Source: Neoarius graeffei (taxonomy: Eukaryota; Chordata; Actinopteri; Siluriformes; Ariidae). From it: DNA of 64,000 nt. The notes under the pieces are model-generated. The model worked only from the letters and a program-made list of their open reading frames with translations, did no database searches and was not told where the DNA came from. Shown here piece after piece: positions 22,070 to 32,406 of this stretch. Position numbers and translations under genes: made by a program. Where the stretch lies: positions 17,635,755-17,699,754 of the forward strand of contig NC_083596.1 in NCBI RefSeq assembly GCF_027579695.1, read 5' to 3'. Position 1 is the first letter of the stretch. Each line of letters begins with the position of its first letter.

Positions 22070-23260
22070 GTATTTTATTTTATTTATTTTTTGCTTCTAC
22101 TTGTGATAAGGAGTTCCTTGTTTGACTATGAAAAGAAACCGGATGTCTTCAAGAAGCTGTGCCACACACTGAACAATGATTAAATGTTTCCCTTTCATCT
22201 TGACCAGCGGTATCAATGGACTTTTCACTTTTCCTACGGACCCAAGGTTGTTTTCCAAATATTGTGTTAATTACACACTGATAAGGAAATTCTTTAGCAC
22301 ACAACGCCAAGATTTGAAGTGTAAAGAAAAAATGTATAAGAATGTTTAAAATAGATATTTATAACCCTAATGAGGTGTCAGTGTTTCCTTCCTGTGGTGT
22401 ATTTCTGACATTAATAGCTGCCATCAGTTGCCTGAGGGTTCAAGAACGGTAATAAAACCAAAATAGCTGTGTGTAAGTTGTGTGGATGTCAATACATTTA
22501 AGACCTGGGCACCTCCTAGCCGTCATAAATCCAGGATGGTAAATAAATCAGCTTCGCTTTTTAAATGAAATGCAAAGACTCTCTCTCTCTCTCTTCAATA
22601 ATGCATGAATAGACTGAATGAATGTTTTAAGCAGTGGTCTTTAGGCCCCTTGCTTTTTATTTTATTTCAGTATTCCATTGAAATACATCACAGGGTGAAA
22701 CAACATAAGGGTTTGTCAGGACCGAGCAGTGATTAATAGAGCCTAAAAAACCTCCAGTTGGTTTAAAGAGGTGAGTTAGAACAAGGAAGGAAGCAAGACA
22801 AGGTATACTGATATTGGAATTAACAACAGGGGGGTGTGATACGTCCTGATGTTTACCACTCTGAGGCTGATTATTTTTCAATAACAGTATGTTTTAAAGT
22901 GTTTTATTCCTCTTTTGCCACAGCAATTGAACAATGATTACTTGGCCTACTTTTTAACCATTTATACAGTCGTTAAATATAATGTGGTCAAATATCCATG
23001 AGACAAGTTAGTTCTTGTTGATTTACAGTCATTCCCTCAACAGCCCCTCTTTTTTTCTTTCTCTTGAAGTTCATAAGAGAAAAAAAAGCATTTTGTCATT
23101 TTACCAAGAAACCAGAAAGCACAAAGTCCTGTCCCATGCTGAAAAATCTACAGACTGTTAAAAAACACTAACAGTGGAGACTCCTTACAGAAAGTTTCAC
23201 CATGTCAACAAGTAGACTTTTCTTTTATAAGGATAATGTTCATGCTAATTAACACGTTTC
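22070..23260. other. No gene seen
   Basis: Low-complexity AT-rich sequence with a (CT)n tract at 22578-22592. The stretch 'aaaccagaaagcacaaagtcctgtc' near 23110 resembles 25590-25610, suggesting an old unnamed repeat. Confidence 0.35.
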
Positions 23261-23265
23261 TAATT

Positions 23266-23267
<2 letters not shown>

Positions 23268-23337
<70 letters not shown>
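23268..23337. repeat. (TA)n microsatellite
   Basis: About 34 uninterrupted TA units directly left of the next element. Confidence 0.97.
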
Positions 23338-23340
<3 letters not shown>

Positions 23341-23342
<2 letters not shown>

Positions 23343-23925
23343 CAGTTATTCCACGAAATCGAGTGGTACATGAGCTGATAGCCGATGAGGCACGTAGCGG
23401 CGGGTTGGCTATAAGCCATGTATGACGAGACTAAGCGGAATAACTGTTTTATTCTATCCACATTCAGTGGATTTTGAGAAACAGAGCATTTTTATTTTTA
23501 TTTTTTGCAAATTCGCTAAATAAAAACTTGATACAAAACGTCCGACAAAAATCATTTCCGCTTAGAATGTAAACAAACCGGTGAAATTACAGTAGCAATT
23601 TGTGGAAAATTTGATAATAATAATAATTCTTGAAAAATAAAAAAAGATACATTTTTACCATCAAATATTTTTATTTCATAGTTTTGTTTTGTTGTTGTTT
23701 TTTTTTGGGGGGGGGTTGTTTTCGAGTAGAGTTTTATTTCATCCTCGGTTGGTTCAGTAACATGGTCTGCCATTTTCTTTTCTTCTTTTTTTGGCAGTTC
23801 ACAAACCAACTTAAAGGTGCATTACCGCCATCGACTGGGCTGGAGTGTGGAACAGGAGCTGGGGGGGATATATATTTTCTTTTATTTAGCTATTTCTGTT
23901 TCTTTTAAATACTTAATAACAAAGT
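23341..23925 (-). mobile_element. Element with recombinase-like first exon, copy A
   Basis: Starts with a hairpin region (ACAGTTATTCCACGAAATCG... later inverted CGGAATAACTGTT) that recurs at 51519-51640. It then has an A/T-rich part and a minus-strand exon. The exon at 23659-23773 reads MADHVTEPTEDEIKLY, ends at a GT donor and is 115 bases long, exactly as the exon at 41453-41567. Frame and sense are damaged by a run of C and A. The N-terminal pattern suggests a Crypton-type tyrosine-recombinase protein (inference). Confidence 0.55.
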
Positions 23926-23954
23926 AATATATCTGACTTGATGCACTCCATATA

Positions 23955-24262
23955 TATCCCAGCTGACTACAGGCGAAAGGCGGGCTACACCCTGGACAAG
24001 TCGCCAGGTCATCACAGGGCTGACACATAGACACAGACAACCATTCACACTCACACCTATGGTCAACTTAGAGTCACCAGTTAACCTAACCTGCATGTCT
24101 TTGGACCATGGGGGAAACCGGAGCACCCAGAGGAAACCCACGTGGACACAGGGAGAGCATGCAAAATACGCACAGAAAGGCCCTCACCGGCCACAGGGCT
24201 CGAACCCAGGACCTTCTTGCTGTGAGGCGACAGCGCTAACCACTACACCACTGTGCCACCGA
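23955..24262 (-). mobile_element. V-SINE, diverged, tail truncated
   Basis: Begins inside the tail-proximal part (cccagctgactacagg) and runs to the head at 24262, with more CpG-to-TpG changes than most copies, so it is older. Confidence 0.9.
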
Positions 24263-24441
24263 GCTGCAAGATAAAATAAAGTACAGTACACGCTTGATCC
24301 TTTGATAATTCATGTGTTGCAATGATGCACCATATTGTGTGTCTCAAGGAGTCATCCTAGGATGCAAAAAATATGAGAGAAACTAGGAACGTAACCCAGA
24401 GCTAAACAAAAGGACTAGGAATATGATCACTGTTAACTTAA

Positions 24442-25228
24442 AGCTAGACAGCCTTTCGATTTCATAAAATCGGTGAAATTTAGTTCCCTCTGAAATTTGG
24501 TTATTGTGATATATGTTTATTTCTGCAATATCTCACAAAAAAACAGGCCAGTCTATAGCTGGGAAGTTATTTAATTTGAGGGGATTCCCAAGCAAATAAT
24601 GTGCATGAAATCGCTCGCTTCGCACAGTCAACAGACAGAGGAAGTCTGTGTGTGCATGCGCAGGTTTACCTTCTTCTTCTTCTTCTTCTTCTTCTTTTGG
24701 GTTTTACGGCAGCTGGCATCCACAGTGTTGCATTACTGCCATCTACAGGTTTACCTTTGACCGTGCACTGACAGTTCCATCATTCTGTCACTAAACAAAC
24801 AGCTGATCACACCGAGGTGCTCGCTGACCGCTGATATTCATTAGTTTGGTCCTGCATTTCCTTTCCTTCGCAACATAATGTCTTTTCTTCTCGCTTTCCG
24901 TTACTGTAGTCGGTCTTCCACGTTTCATTCACGTCCTCCATTTTTCTCTCCTGTTTCAAATTTGTATCCCACAGTGTCTTGTGTGCCCGGGGAAAGCCCA
25001 CTACGTCATGCATGATGTAGTATCTTGTGTGGTGAAGCAGGAAAAATAATGGAGAATTTAGGACCACGTGGCCCTAAATTCATTAATTGTTCTATTTTAA
25101 AAATTAATAAAATTGGAAGTCTGTGATTCTAATTCAGTAGCTTTTGGTCCACTAAACAAAAATAACTGGGTGTCAGGGAAAATTCTTTTTATGACCTATA
25201 CTTGAAAAATCTGAAAGGCAGTCTAGCT
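24442..25228 (-). mobile_element. TTAA-flanked element, copy B
   Basis: TTAA at 24438-24441 and 25229-25232; ends AGCTAGACAGCCTTTC and CTGAAAGGCAGTCTAGCT. Same interior as copies A and C in reverse, with a (TTC)n expansion at 24670-24699. Confidence 0.82.
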
Positions 25229-25235
25229 TTAAATC

Positions 25236-25708
25236 TAATATGTATATAATATTCAGTAGCTCACAAGAGAAACAATGTGATCTGAACTTTCTCCAGAGGC
25301 TATGTAAGATGTCAGGATGTTTTGGATTAGTGTTCAACTTGCATTTAATGGATGAGTCCTTCTTTTATTTCTTCTTGCAAATAATGGTACTTCATTCAGG
25401 ACAGTGTATATACACGCTGCAGTAGAAGAAGTCAGAGGAGAACTTTGACTTTGCCTGTTAATCCATTATCTAGAAGTATATAGGACGAATAAATAGCATT
25501 TTGAATGACAGAATGTTCACACAAAACACATCTTAGAGAATTTTTCGAGAAAAAAATGCAACTTGTCATGTCATAGAGAAACCAGAAAGCTCCAAGTCTT
25601 CTGTCGTGAAGACTTTTACTTGGTGGAAAAGCTACTGACTTTTACAAGAGGTGACACTAATATGACTCCTTCTATAACTGTTAAATAAGACCCTTCTTAA
25701 ATAAAACT
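25236..25708. other. No gene seen
   Basis: Nothing recognised apart from the weak similarity to 23040-23200 noted there. Confidence 0.35.
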
Positions 25709-25710
25709 TA

Positions 25711-26225
25711 CACTACCGTTTGGGGTCACCCAGACAATTTTGTGGTTTCCATGAAAAGTCACACTTTTATTTACCACTATAAGTTGTAAAATGAATAGAA
25801 AATATAGTCAAGACATTTTTCTGGCCATTTTGAGCATTTAATCAACCCCACAAATGTGATGCTCCAGAAACTCAATCTGCTCAAAGGAAGGTCAGTTTTA
25901 TAGCTTCTCTAAAGAGCTCAACTGTTTTCAGCTGTGCTAACATGATTGTACAAGGGTTTTCTAATCATCCATTAGCCTTCTGAGGCAATGAGCAAACACA
26001 TTGTACCATTAGAACACTGGAGTGATAGTTGCTGGAAATGGGCCTCTATACACCTATGGAGATATTGCACCAAAAACCAGACATCTGCAGCTAGAATAGT
26101 CATTTACCACATTAGCAATGTATAGAGTGGATTTCTGATTAAAGTGATCTTCATTGAAAAGAACAGTGCTTTTCTTTCAAAAATAAGGACATTTCAAAGT
26201 GACCCCAAACTTTTGAATGGTAGTG
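25711..26225. mobile_element. Tc1-type MITE, TA-flanked
   Basis: Inverted ends CACTACCGTTTGGGGTCAC and GTGACCCCAAACTTTTGAATGGTAGTG (left lacks CAAAAG) between TA dinucleotides (25709-25710, 26226-26227). 515 bp with no transposase remnant seen. Confidence 0.88.
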
Positions 26226-26286
26226 TATATACAAGCATATATGTCAAGTTATACGGTTTCCCTGTATTTTGTATGGGAAAATTCAA

Positions 26287-26470
26287 AAAAAAATTTTTTA
26301 AAGATTTTTTTGGGGCTTTTTTCACCTTTATTGGATAGGACAGTGTAGAGACAGGAAATGAGCGGGAGAGAGAGACAGGGAGGGATCGGGAAATGACCTC
26401 AGATCGGAATCGAACCCGGGTCCCCAGATTTATGGTATGGCGCCTTATCCACCTGAGCCATGACGCCCCC
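26287..26470 (-). mobile_element. Second tRNA-derived SINE family, copy 1
   Basis: Read on the minus strand it starts GGGGGCGTCATGGCTCAGG, has a B-box-like GGGTTCGATTCC and ends 'ccaataaaggtg' then A-rich. A second copy is at 43041-43229. Flanking GAAAATT occurs on both sides. Confidence 0.85.
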
Positions 26471-26652
26471 AGAAAATTAAATTTTTTTAGCTAATACAGC
26501 ATACACTGATTTTTATATGGGAAAATAATGTTTTGTATCAGAGATTTTTTTTCCCATTACTCCGAGAAAATTTTCTTAGCATCCACCATTTATTTTTTCA
26601 AACACGCATGCCCAATGAAACGGAACTATTTTCGATTTATGTGGTTTTATAG

Positions 26653-26837
26653 TTAGACATGGTTTTCTCGGTCATTTAAGTACATTGGCTCGGACTGCCC
26701 AGACTTCTGCGATGGCTGCAGAAGTTATGTTCTGCCAATTTCTTCTGGAACACAGTATCCCCCCGACTGTGGCAGACTATTTTGTGCAACTAACGATAAA
26801 GGAAAAAAAAGTGTTTCCTGATTCAAAGACTGCACAG
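26653..26837 (+). pseudogene. hAT-like transposase exon
   Basis: Between an AG acceptor (26651-26652) and a GTAAGC donor the frame reads TSAMAAEVMFCQFLLEHSIP, then VFPDSKTAQ. This is the same block as TSFVVEHNVPF...MFPDSEIA of hAT 1 at 6280-6780 but a different, more distant family member. No other exon of it was found; the LTR element inserted 240 bases downstream. Confidence 0.6.
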
Positions 26838-27074
26838 GTAAGCATTTGTGTTTTTACTGTTTGCATGTAGGAAAGCTTCCTCCATTATCATAATAATTTA
26901 GGGAGGCGATACTGGGAGTCGCCGTTTATACAACAGCAACTGTAGTTACCCGGCGAGTTCTGGTTTCGCATCCCTAAACATTTAAATTGCTGATAGACTA
27001 TATGTAGACACAGATGACCAACACTCGTTACTACCATCAGTCGTCAGTAAACTGGAAAAGTATTGAATGAAGAG

Positions 27075-27372
27075 TGTGGCAGTGGGGGCGTGGTCAAGCG
27101 TCGGTCTGTGAAGGGAGGGCGGAGTCAGGGAAGGTAAGTGGCAGAATCACTGCACCTGACAGGAATTAACCTGTGTTTGTGTGTCTTCCCCAGTGACCGC
27201 GCCCTATAAGAGGAGAGGGAGCGCAGAGGAAGGGAGCTCTCCCGACCAGAACACATGTATATATATATTAGAGTGAATATAAAAACTGAAAAGCTAAAAT
27301 AAAAAGAGTTATTGAGGACTCAGTTCTGGCCTGCCGTGCTTCTGTGCTCCACCCACCTGGTATAATTCTACA
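27075..27372 (+). repeat. 5' LTR
   Basis: TGTGGCAG...TTCTACA with an inverted TG/CA. A 'tataagag' TATA-like box lies at 27205-27212. 'aataaaa' at 27298-27304 may be the poly(A) signal. Confidence 0.92.
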
Positions 27373-27373
27373 G

Positions 27374-27391
27374 TGGTGCCGAAACCCGGGA
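27374..27391 (+). other. Primer binding site candidate
   Basis: TGGTGCCGAAACCCGGGA starts one base after the LTR, as expected for annealing to a tRNA 3' end (CCA). I could not assign the tRNA. Confidence 0.65.
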
Positions 27392-27413
27392 TAGTGCAGA
27401 AGGAAACGGCCAC

Positions 27414-28658
27414 ATGGAGTCCTCCCCCTTTCAGGACCTGGTCCATGCCCTCGCCATGGCCCAACAGAGCCAGCACCAGGCGCTGATCGCCCTCTGGAAG
27501 GAACAAGAACAGTGCTTCGAAGCCCTGATGCTGGCGCAACAGGAAGATCGCCAGGCATTCCAGCACTTGCTTGCGTCGGCGGGGGCCCCGATCACCACCG
27601 CCACGGACCCGACCGACCTCACCCTAACGAAGATGGGTCCGCAGGATGACCCCAAAGCCTTCATCGCTCTTTTTGAGCAGGCAGCTGAGGCATGGGGTTG
27701 GCCGGTGGAACAGCGTGCGGCGCGCCTCCTCCCCCTGCTAACAGGTGAGGCGCAGCTGGCCGCGCTACAGCTCCCCGCCGACAGCCGGCTGGTCTACGCA
27801 GACCTCCGCAGGGCCATCCTCCAGCACGTGGATCGCACCCCGGAGCAGCAGCGGCAGTGCTTCGGCGTGCTGCGCCTGGAGGAGGTCGGCCAGCCGTTTG
27901 CGTTCGGCCAGCAACTCCGGGACGCCCGCCGACAGTGGCTGAGGGCCGACAACCGCGACGCCGAGGGAATCATCGATCTGGTGGCGCTGGAGCAATTCAT
28001 CGCTTGACTTCCGGAAGGAACTGCAGAGTTGGTCCAGTGCCATCGCCCGGCGTCGATGGATCAGGCCATCGAGCTGGCAGAGGACCATATGGCGGCCGTT
28101 CCGACGGCAGGACAGCATGTCTCCCCTTCTCCCCTCCTCTCTCTCCCTCCTTCTCTCTCTCCCCCCTTCTGTTCCTCGTCCTCGCCCTATTCCCCCACCG
28201 CGGAGGTGGGGGCCGGCTCCACCCCAGCCGACCCGCCGCACCCGCGGTGTCCTACTGTTTCCTACTTCCGTGTCTGTGTCTCTCCCCCCCCTCAGGTGAG
28301 TGATCTCCGGAACACCGGTGCAGAGAGAGAGCCTGGGCCGGTTTGCTGGTGCTGTGGGGAGCCGGGGCACCTCCAACATCAGTGCTCGGCGATGGAGGCG
28401 GGCGCGGTGGTCCGGATCCCCGTCGCGCCACGGACCGCCCTCGATCGGGGCGGAGCGTATTGCATACTGGTGAGTGTCCAAGGGGATACGTATCAGGCTT
28501 TGGTGGACTCTGGCTGTAATCAGACCTCAATCCACCAAAGCCTGGTGCAAGATGAGGCACTGGGGAGAGCACAATTGGTGAAGGTGTTGTGTGCACAGGG
28601 ATGTTCACAACTACCCTTTAGTGTCAGTCCACATTCTATTTCGAGGGGAGAAATTTAG
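27414..28658 (+). pseudogene. gag and protease region of the LTR element
   Basis: An ATG opens a capsid-like ORF with a coiled, Gln-rich start and the block FAFGQQLRDARRQWLR. A TGA at 28005-28007 interrupts it (the family usually has Arg there). The same frame continues: a Pro/Ser-rich spacer, a CCHC knuckle (CWCCGEPGHLQHQC) and the aspartic protease site ALVDSGCNQTS. It stops at 28656-28658 with protease-like sequence continuing in another frame. Gag forms the particle and protease matures it. Confidence 0.85.
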
Positions 28659-28712
28659 AGTACAGGCGGCGGTTACTCCTCGCCTTACCCACTCGATAAT
28701 TTTGGGGACTGA

Positions 28713-30110
28713 TTGGCCGGGATTTGGGGAATTAATGACACATTTACAGTAGTGAAGAGTGGGTCCTGCCGTAGTTCAGCAGGGGGAGGTCCCGGTGTGG
28801 CTTTGGTGGAAGCAGCTGTCACAGAGCCGTCTACGTCATCACCGAGTCAGAGCGAGGAGCCGCAGGCTCCTCCTCCTTCTCTCGGGGAATCCCTCGTGGA
28901 TTTCCCGTTAGAACAGTCGCGGGACGAGACTCTGTGGCATGTGTTTGATGCCACCCCGTCCTTCCCCTATTTTTCCATTTTTAAGGATAGATTATATCGA
29001 GTGACGCAGGACACTCAGACGAAGGAGCAGATCACACAGCTTTTAATCCCAAAGAGCCGCCGGGAATCTATATTCCAGGCGGCTCACTTTAATCCCATGG
29101 CTGGACACTTGGGGCAGGATAAGACACTAGCCAGAATAATGGCCCGGTTCTATTGGCCAGGGATTTGTGGCAATGTCCGTAGGTGGTGTACGGCATGCCG
29201 CGAATGCCAGTTAGTAAATCCAACGGCCATTCCTAAAGCGCCTTTGCGCCCTCTACCATTAATCGAGACCCCGTTCGAAAGAATTGGGATGGATCTCGTC
29301 GGGCCATTAGATCGGTCAACACGAGGGTATCGCTTTATTTTAGTTCTGGTGGACTATGCAACGCGATACCCGGAAGCAGTGCCTCTTCGCAATATCTCAG
29401 CACGCAGTATTGTGGAAGCACTCTTCCACGTCATCTTCTGAGTTGGAATCCCCAAAGAGATTCTGACTGATCAAGGCACTTCGTTTATGTCATGCACACT
29501 GCGCGAACTGTATGGGTTACTGGGAATTAAGCCTATCCGCACCAGCGTTTATCACCCACAAATGGATGGCTTAGTCGAACAGTCCAACTGCATCCTCAAC
29601 CATAATTTAAATATTTGTAAGCGAGGACGCACGCAACTGGGATAAATGGCTCGAGCCCCTGTTATTCGCAGTGCGAGAGGTCCCACAAGCCTCCACTGGG
29701 TTCTCCACGTTCGAATTATTATATGGGTGTAAGCCGTGTGGCATTCTAGATGTGCTGCGGGAAAATTGGGAGGAGGGACCTTCAACAAGTAAAAATGAAA
29801 TTCAATACGTTATTGACCTGCATGCCAAACTCCACACCCTCACGCATTTAACCCAGGAGACTTTGCGGCAGGCCCAAGAACGTCAAGTCCGTCTGTATGA
29901 CAGGGGCACGCACCTTAGGGAGTTCACACTGGGAGATAAAGTACTCGTGCTGTTGCCCACGTCGAGCTCCAAATTAACCGCCAGGTGGCAAGGACCCTTT
30001 GAGGTCATTCGGCGAGTCGGGGACGTCGACTATGAGGTGAGGTGAACGGACAGGGGTGGGGCATTACAGATTTACCACCTTGATCTGTTAAAACTTTGGA
30101 ACGAGGAGGT
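28713..30110 (+). pseudogene. Integrase of the LTR element
   Basis: Domains in order: HHCC zinc finger (HFNPMAGH...CTACREC, about 29085-29210), catalytic core (first D in GMDLVGPL at about 29289, second in LTDQGTSF at about 29467, E in DGLVEQSN at about 29577) and a GPF/Y-like block (ARWQGPFEVI, about 29980). Breaks: TGA at 29439-29441, a frameshift near 29615, TGA at 30043-30045. It lies upstream of the RT, the reverse of the usual gypsy order. Confidence 0.88.
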
Positions 30111-30357
30111 CCCTGTGGTGTTGGTGTCGGTGGTTCCAGAGAAGGCGGAGCTGGGGCCGGAGGTTCAAAAGGGAAAATTGACATCGCCCACCGCTCCGGT
30201 CCCCTGTGGAGACCACCTCTCCCTGACCCAGCTCATGGAGGTAGCCCAGTTGCAAACAGAATTTTCTGACGTGTTCTCACCCCTGCCCGGCCACACCCAC
30301 ATCATAGAACATCACATTGAGATGCCTCTGGGGGTGGTAGTGCACAGCCGCCCTTAA

Positions 30358-31640
30358 AGACTGCCCGAACACAAGAAAAAGGTGGTTCGGGAAGAACTCG
30401 AGGCCATGCTCGAAATGGGCATCGTCGAGGAGTCCCACAGTGACTGCAGCAGCCCGATGGTCTTGGTTCCCAAGGCTGACGGGTTGGTCCGGTTCTGTGT
30501 GGACTATAGAAAAGTCAACGCAGTGTCTAAATTTGACGCGCACCCAATGCCTCGTATTGACGAGTTGCTCGATTGACTAGGCACGGCTCGCTTTTATTCG
30601 ACACTGGATTTGACAAAGGGATATTGGCAGATCCCCTTGACTCTGCTATCCCGAGAGAAAACGGCCTTTTCCACACCATTTGGCTTACACCAGTTCATCA
30701 CACTTCCTTTTGTGCTGTTTGGAGTGCCCGCTACGTTCCAGTGGCTTATGGATAGGGTCCTCCGCCCCCACGCCACCTTGCGGCTGCATACCTGGACAAC
30801 ATTATTATTTATAGACTGGCCGCGGCACCTAGAACATCTGAGGGCCGTCCTTAGGTCACTGAGGCGAGTGGGGCTCACAGCCAACCCGAAGAAGTGTGCG
30901 ATTGGGCAGGTGGAAGTACGGTATCTGGGCTTCCACTTGGGCAATGGGCAGGTGCGTCTCCAAATCAATAAGACAGCAGCGATTGCGGCCTGCCCGAGCC
31001 CCAAGACCAAAAAGGGGGTGAGACAGTTCCTGGGGCTGGCTGGCTACTATCATAGGTTTATGCCTAATTATTCGGATGTCACCAGCCCACTGACTGATCT
31101 CACTAAAAAGGGGGCACCAGATCCGGTCCAGTGGATGGAGCAATGCCAGCGGGCTTTCTCTAAGGTAAAGGCTGCACTGTGTGGGGGGCCATTATTACAC
31201 TCCCCTGACTTTTCTCTCCCCTTTGTTTTGCAGACAGACGCATTGGACGGAGGGCTGGGGGCTGTTCTGTCCCAGGAGGTGGAGGGGGAGGAACGTCCAG
31301 TGCTGTACATCAGCCGCAAGCTGTCGGTGCGTGAGGGCAGGTACAGCACCATAGAGAAGGAATGCCTTACCATCAAGTGGGCGGTCTTTGCCCTCCGCTA
31401 CTACCTGCTGGGGCGCCCTTTCACCCTCTGGTCGGACCATGCACCCTTGCAGTGGCTCCACCGCATGAAGGATGCCAACGCGCGGATCACCCGTTGGTAT
31501 CTGGCGCTCCAGCCATTTAAGTTCGAGGTGGTCCACAGGCCGGGGGCGCAGATGGTCGTGGCGGACTTTCTCTCCCGTCAAGGGGGTGGGGAGTCGGCTG
31601 CAGGCCGGACGGCTGCCCGGCCTGAGTCGGGCGGTGGGGG
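30358..31640 (+). pseudogene. Reverse transcriptase and RNase H of the LTR element
   Basis: RT motifs are seen at LDLTKGYWQIPL (30606) and FGVPATFQ (30718). The active-site loop at about 30789 reads Tyr-Leu-Asp-Asn, so the second catalytic Asp is lost, and it lies out of frame with its neighbours. A TGA at 30574-30576 and a TAA at 30355-30357 break the reading. RNase H follows (QTDALDGGLGAVL at 31232, KECLTIKWAVFAL, SDHAPLQW). The connection domain YLGFHLG is present. Confidence 0.9.
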
Positions 31641-31642
31641 TA

Positions 31643-31937
31643 TGTGGCAGCGGGGGCGTGGTCAAGCATCGGTCTGTGAAGGGAGGGCGGAGTCAGGGAA
31701 GGTAAGTGGCAGAATCACTGCACCTGACGGGAATTAACCTGTTTGTGTGTCTTCCCCAGTGACCGCGCCCTATAAGAGGAGAGGGAGCGCAGAGGAAGGG
31801 AGCTCTCCTGACCAGAACATGTGTATGAAATATATATTAGAGTGAATATAAAAGCTGAAAAGCTAAAATAGAGTTATTGAGAACTCAGTTATGGCCTGCC
31901 GTGCTTCTGTGCTCCACCCACCTGGTATAATTCTACA
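31643..31937 (+). repeat. 3' LTR
   Basis: Starts TGTGGCAG directly after a G-rich stretch (about 31625-31640) that can serve as polypurine tract. Ends TTCTACA, then TSD AAGAG. Differs from the 5' LTR by scattered substitutions and small indels. Confidence 0.92.
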
Positions 31938-32173
31938 AAGAGTAATGGTGGTAACGAGCATTGGTAACCTGTCTCTAAAATGTGTAGCAGGGGATGGAAG
32001 CAATTTAACACCATCTACATGTTTGCCGTGCTCTGATTTTCTTTTATTGACCAGGAAAATAATAGATGTTTATTGGGGAAAGGTCTTCAGTGTAAAAACT
32101 GCTCTGGGTATTGCCAGGTTTCCAATGCTGAAACGACTTTTTACTGCTTTGCTGTGCCTCCCACATAGCAATG

Positions 32174-32398
32174 CAGCAGAGGTGGAAAGTAACGAATTAC
32201 ATTACTCGCGTTACTGTACTTGAGTAGCTTTTTTGTGTACTTATACTTTTTCAAGTAATTTTTAAAGAGTGTACTTTTACTTTTACTTAAGTATGTTTTC
32301 TTTTAAGTAGTGTACTTCGGTACATTTTACATCACAACCGTTACTGAGTAAAAAAAAAAAAAATAATAAAATAAAAAAAAAAGGCTAAAACGGAGAAG
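32174..32398 (+). mobile_element. Left end of a Tol2-like hAT
   Basis: CAGAGGTGGAAAGTAACGAA followed by repeated 'tacttttac/tacttaagta' subterminal motifs matches the look of Tol2-type hAT left ends. The BED exon at 34406 may be its first exon. No right end was found in the window. Confidence 0.65.
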
Positions 32399-32406
32399 GG
32401 GAAATG

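Larger units (their letters stand above)
27075..31937 (+). mobile_element. Gypsy-type LTR retrotransposon with integrase before RT (Gmr1-like)
   Basis: Complete element with two LTRs (about 298 and 295 bp, roughly a dozen differences by eye) and a 5-bp TSD AAGAG (27070-27074, 31938-31942). Coding order is gag, protease, integrase, reverse transcriptase, RNase H. Ty3/gypsy elements normally place integrase last; the Gmr1 group of deuterostomes is the known exception. No envelope gene or chromodomain was seen. Coding regions carry several stops and frameshifts, so it is inactive. Confidence 0.92.

Noticed and set aside
27765..28481. 238-codon minus-strand frame
   Set aside because: Shadow of the GC-rich gag region; the plus strand carries the recognisable CCHC and protease motifs.
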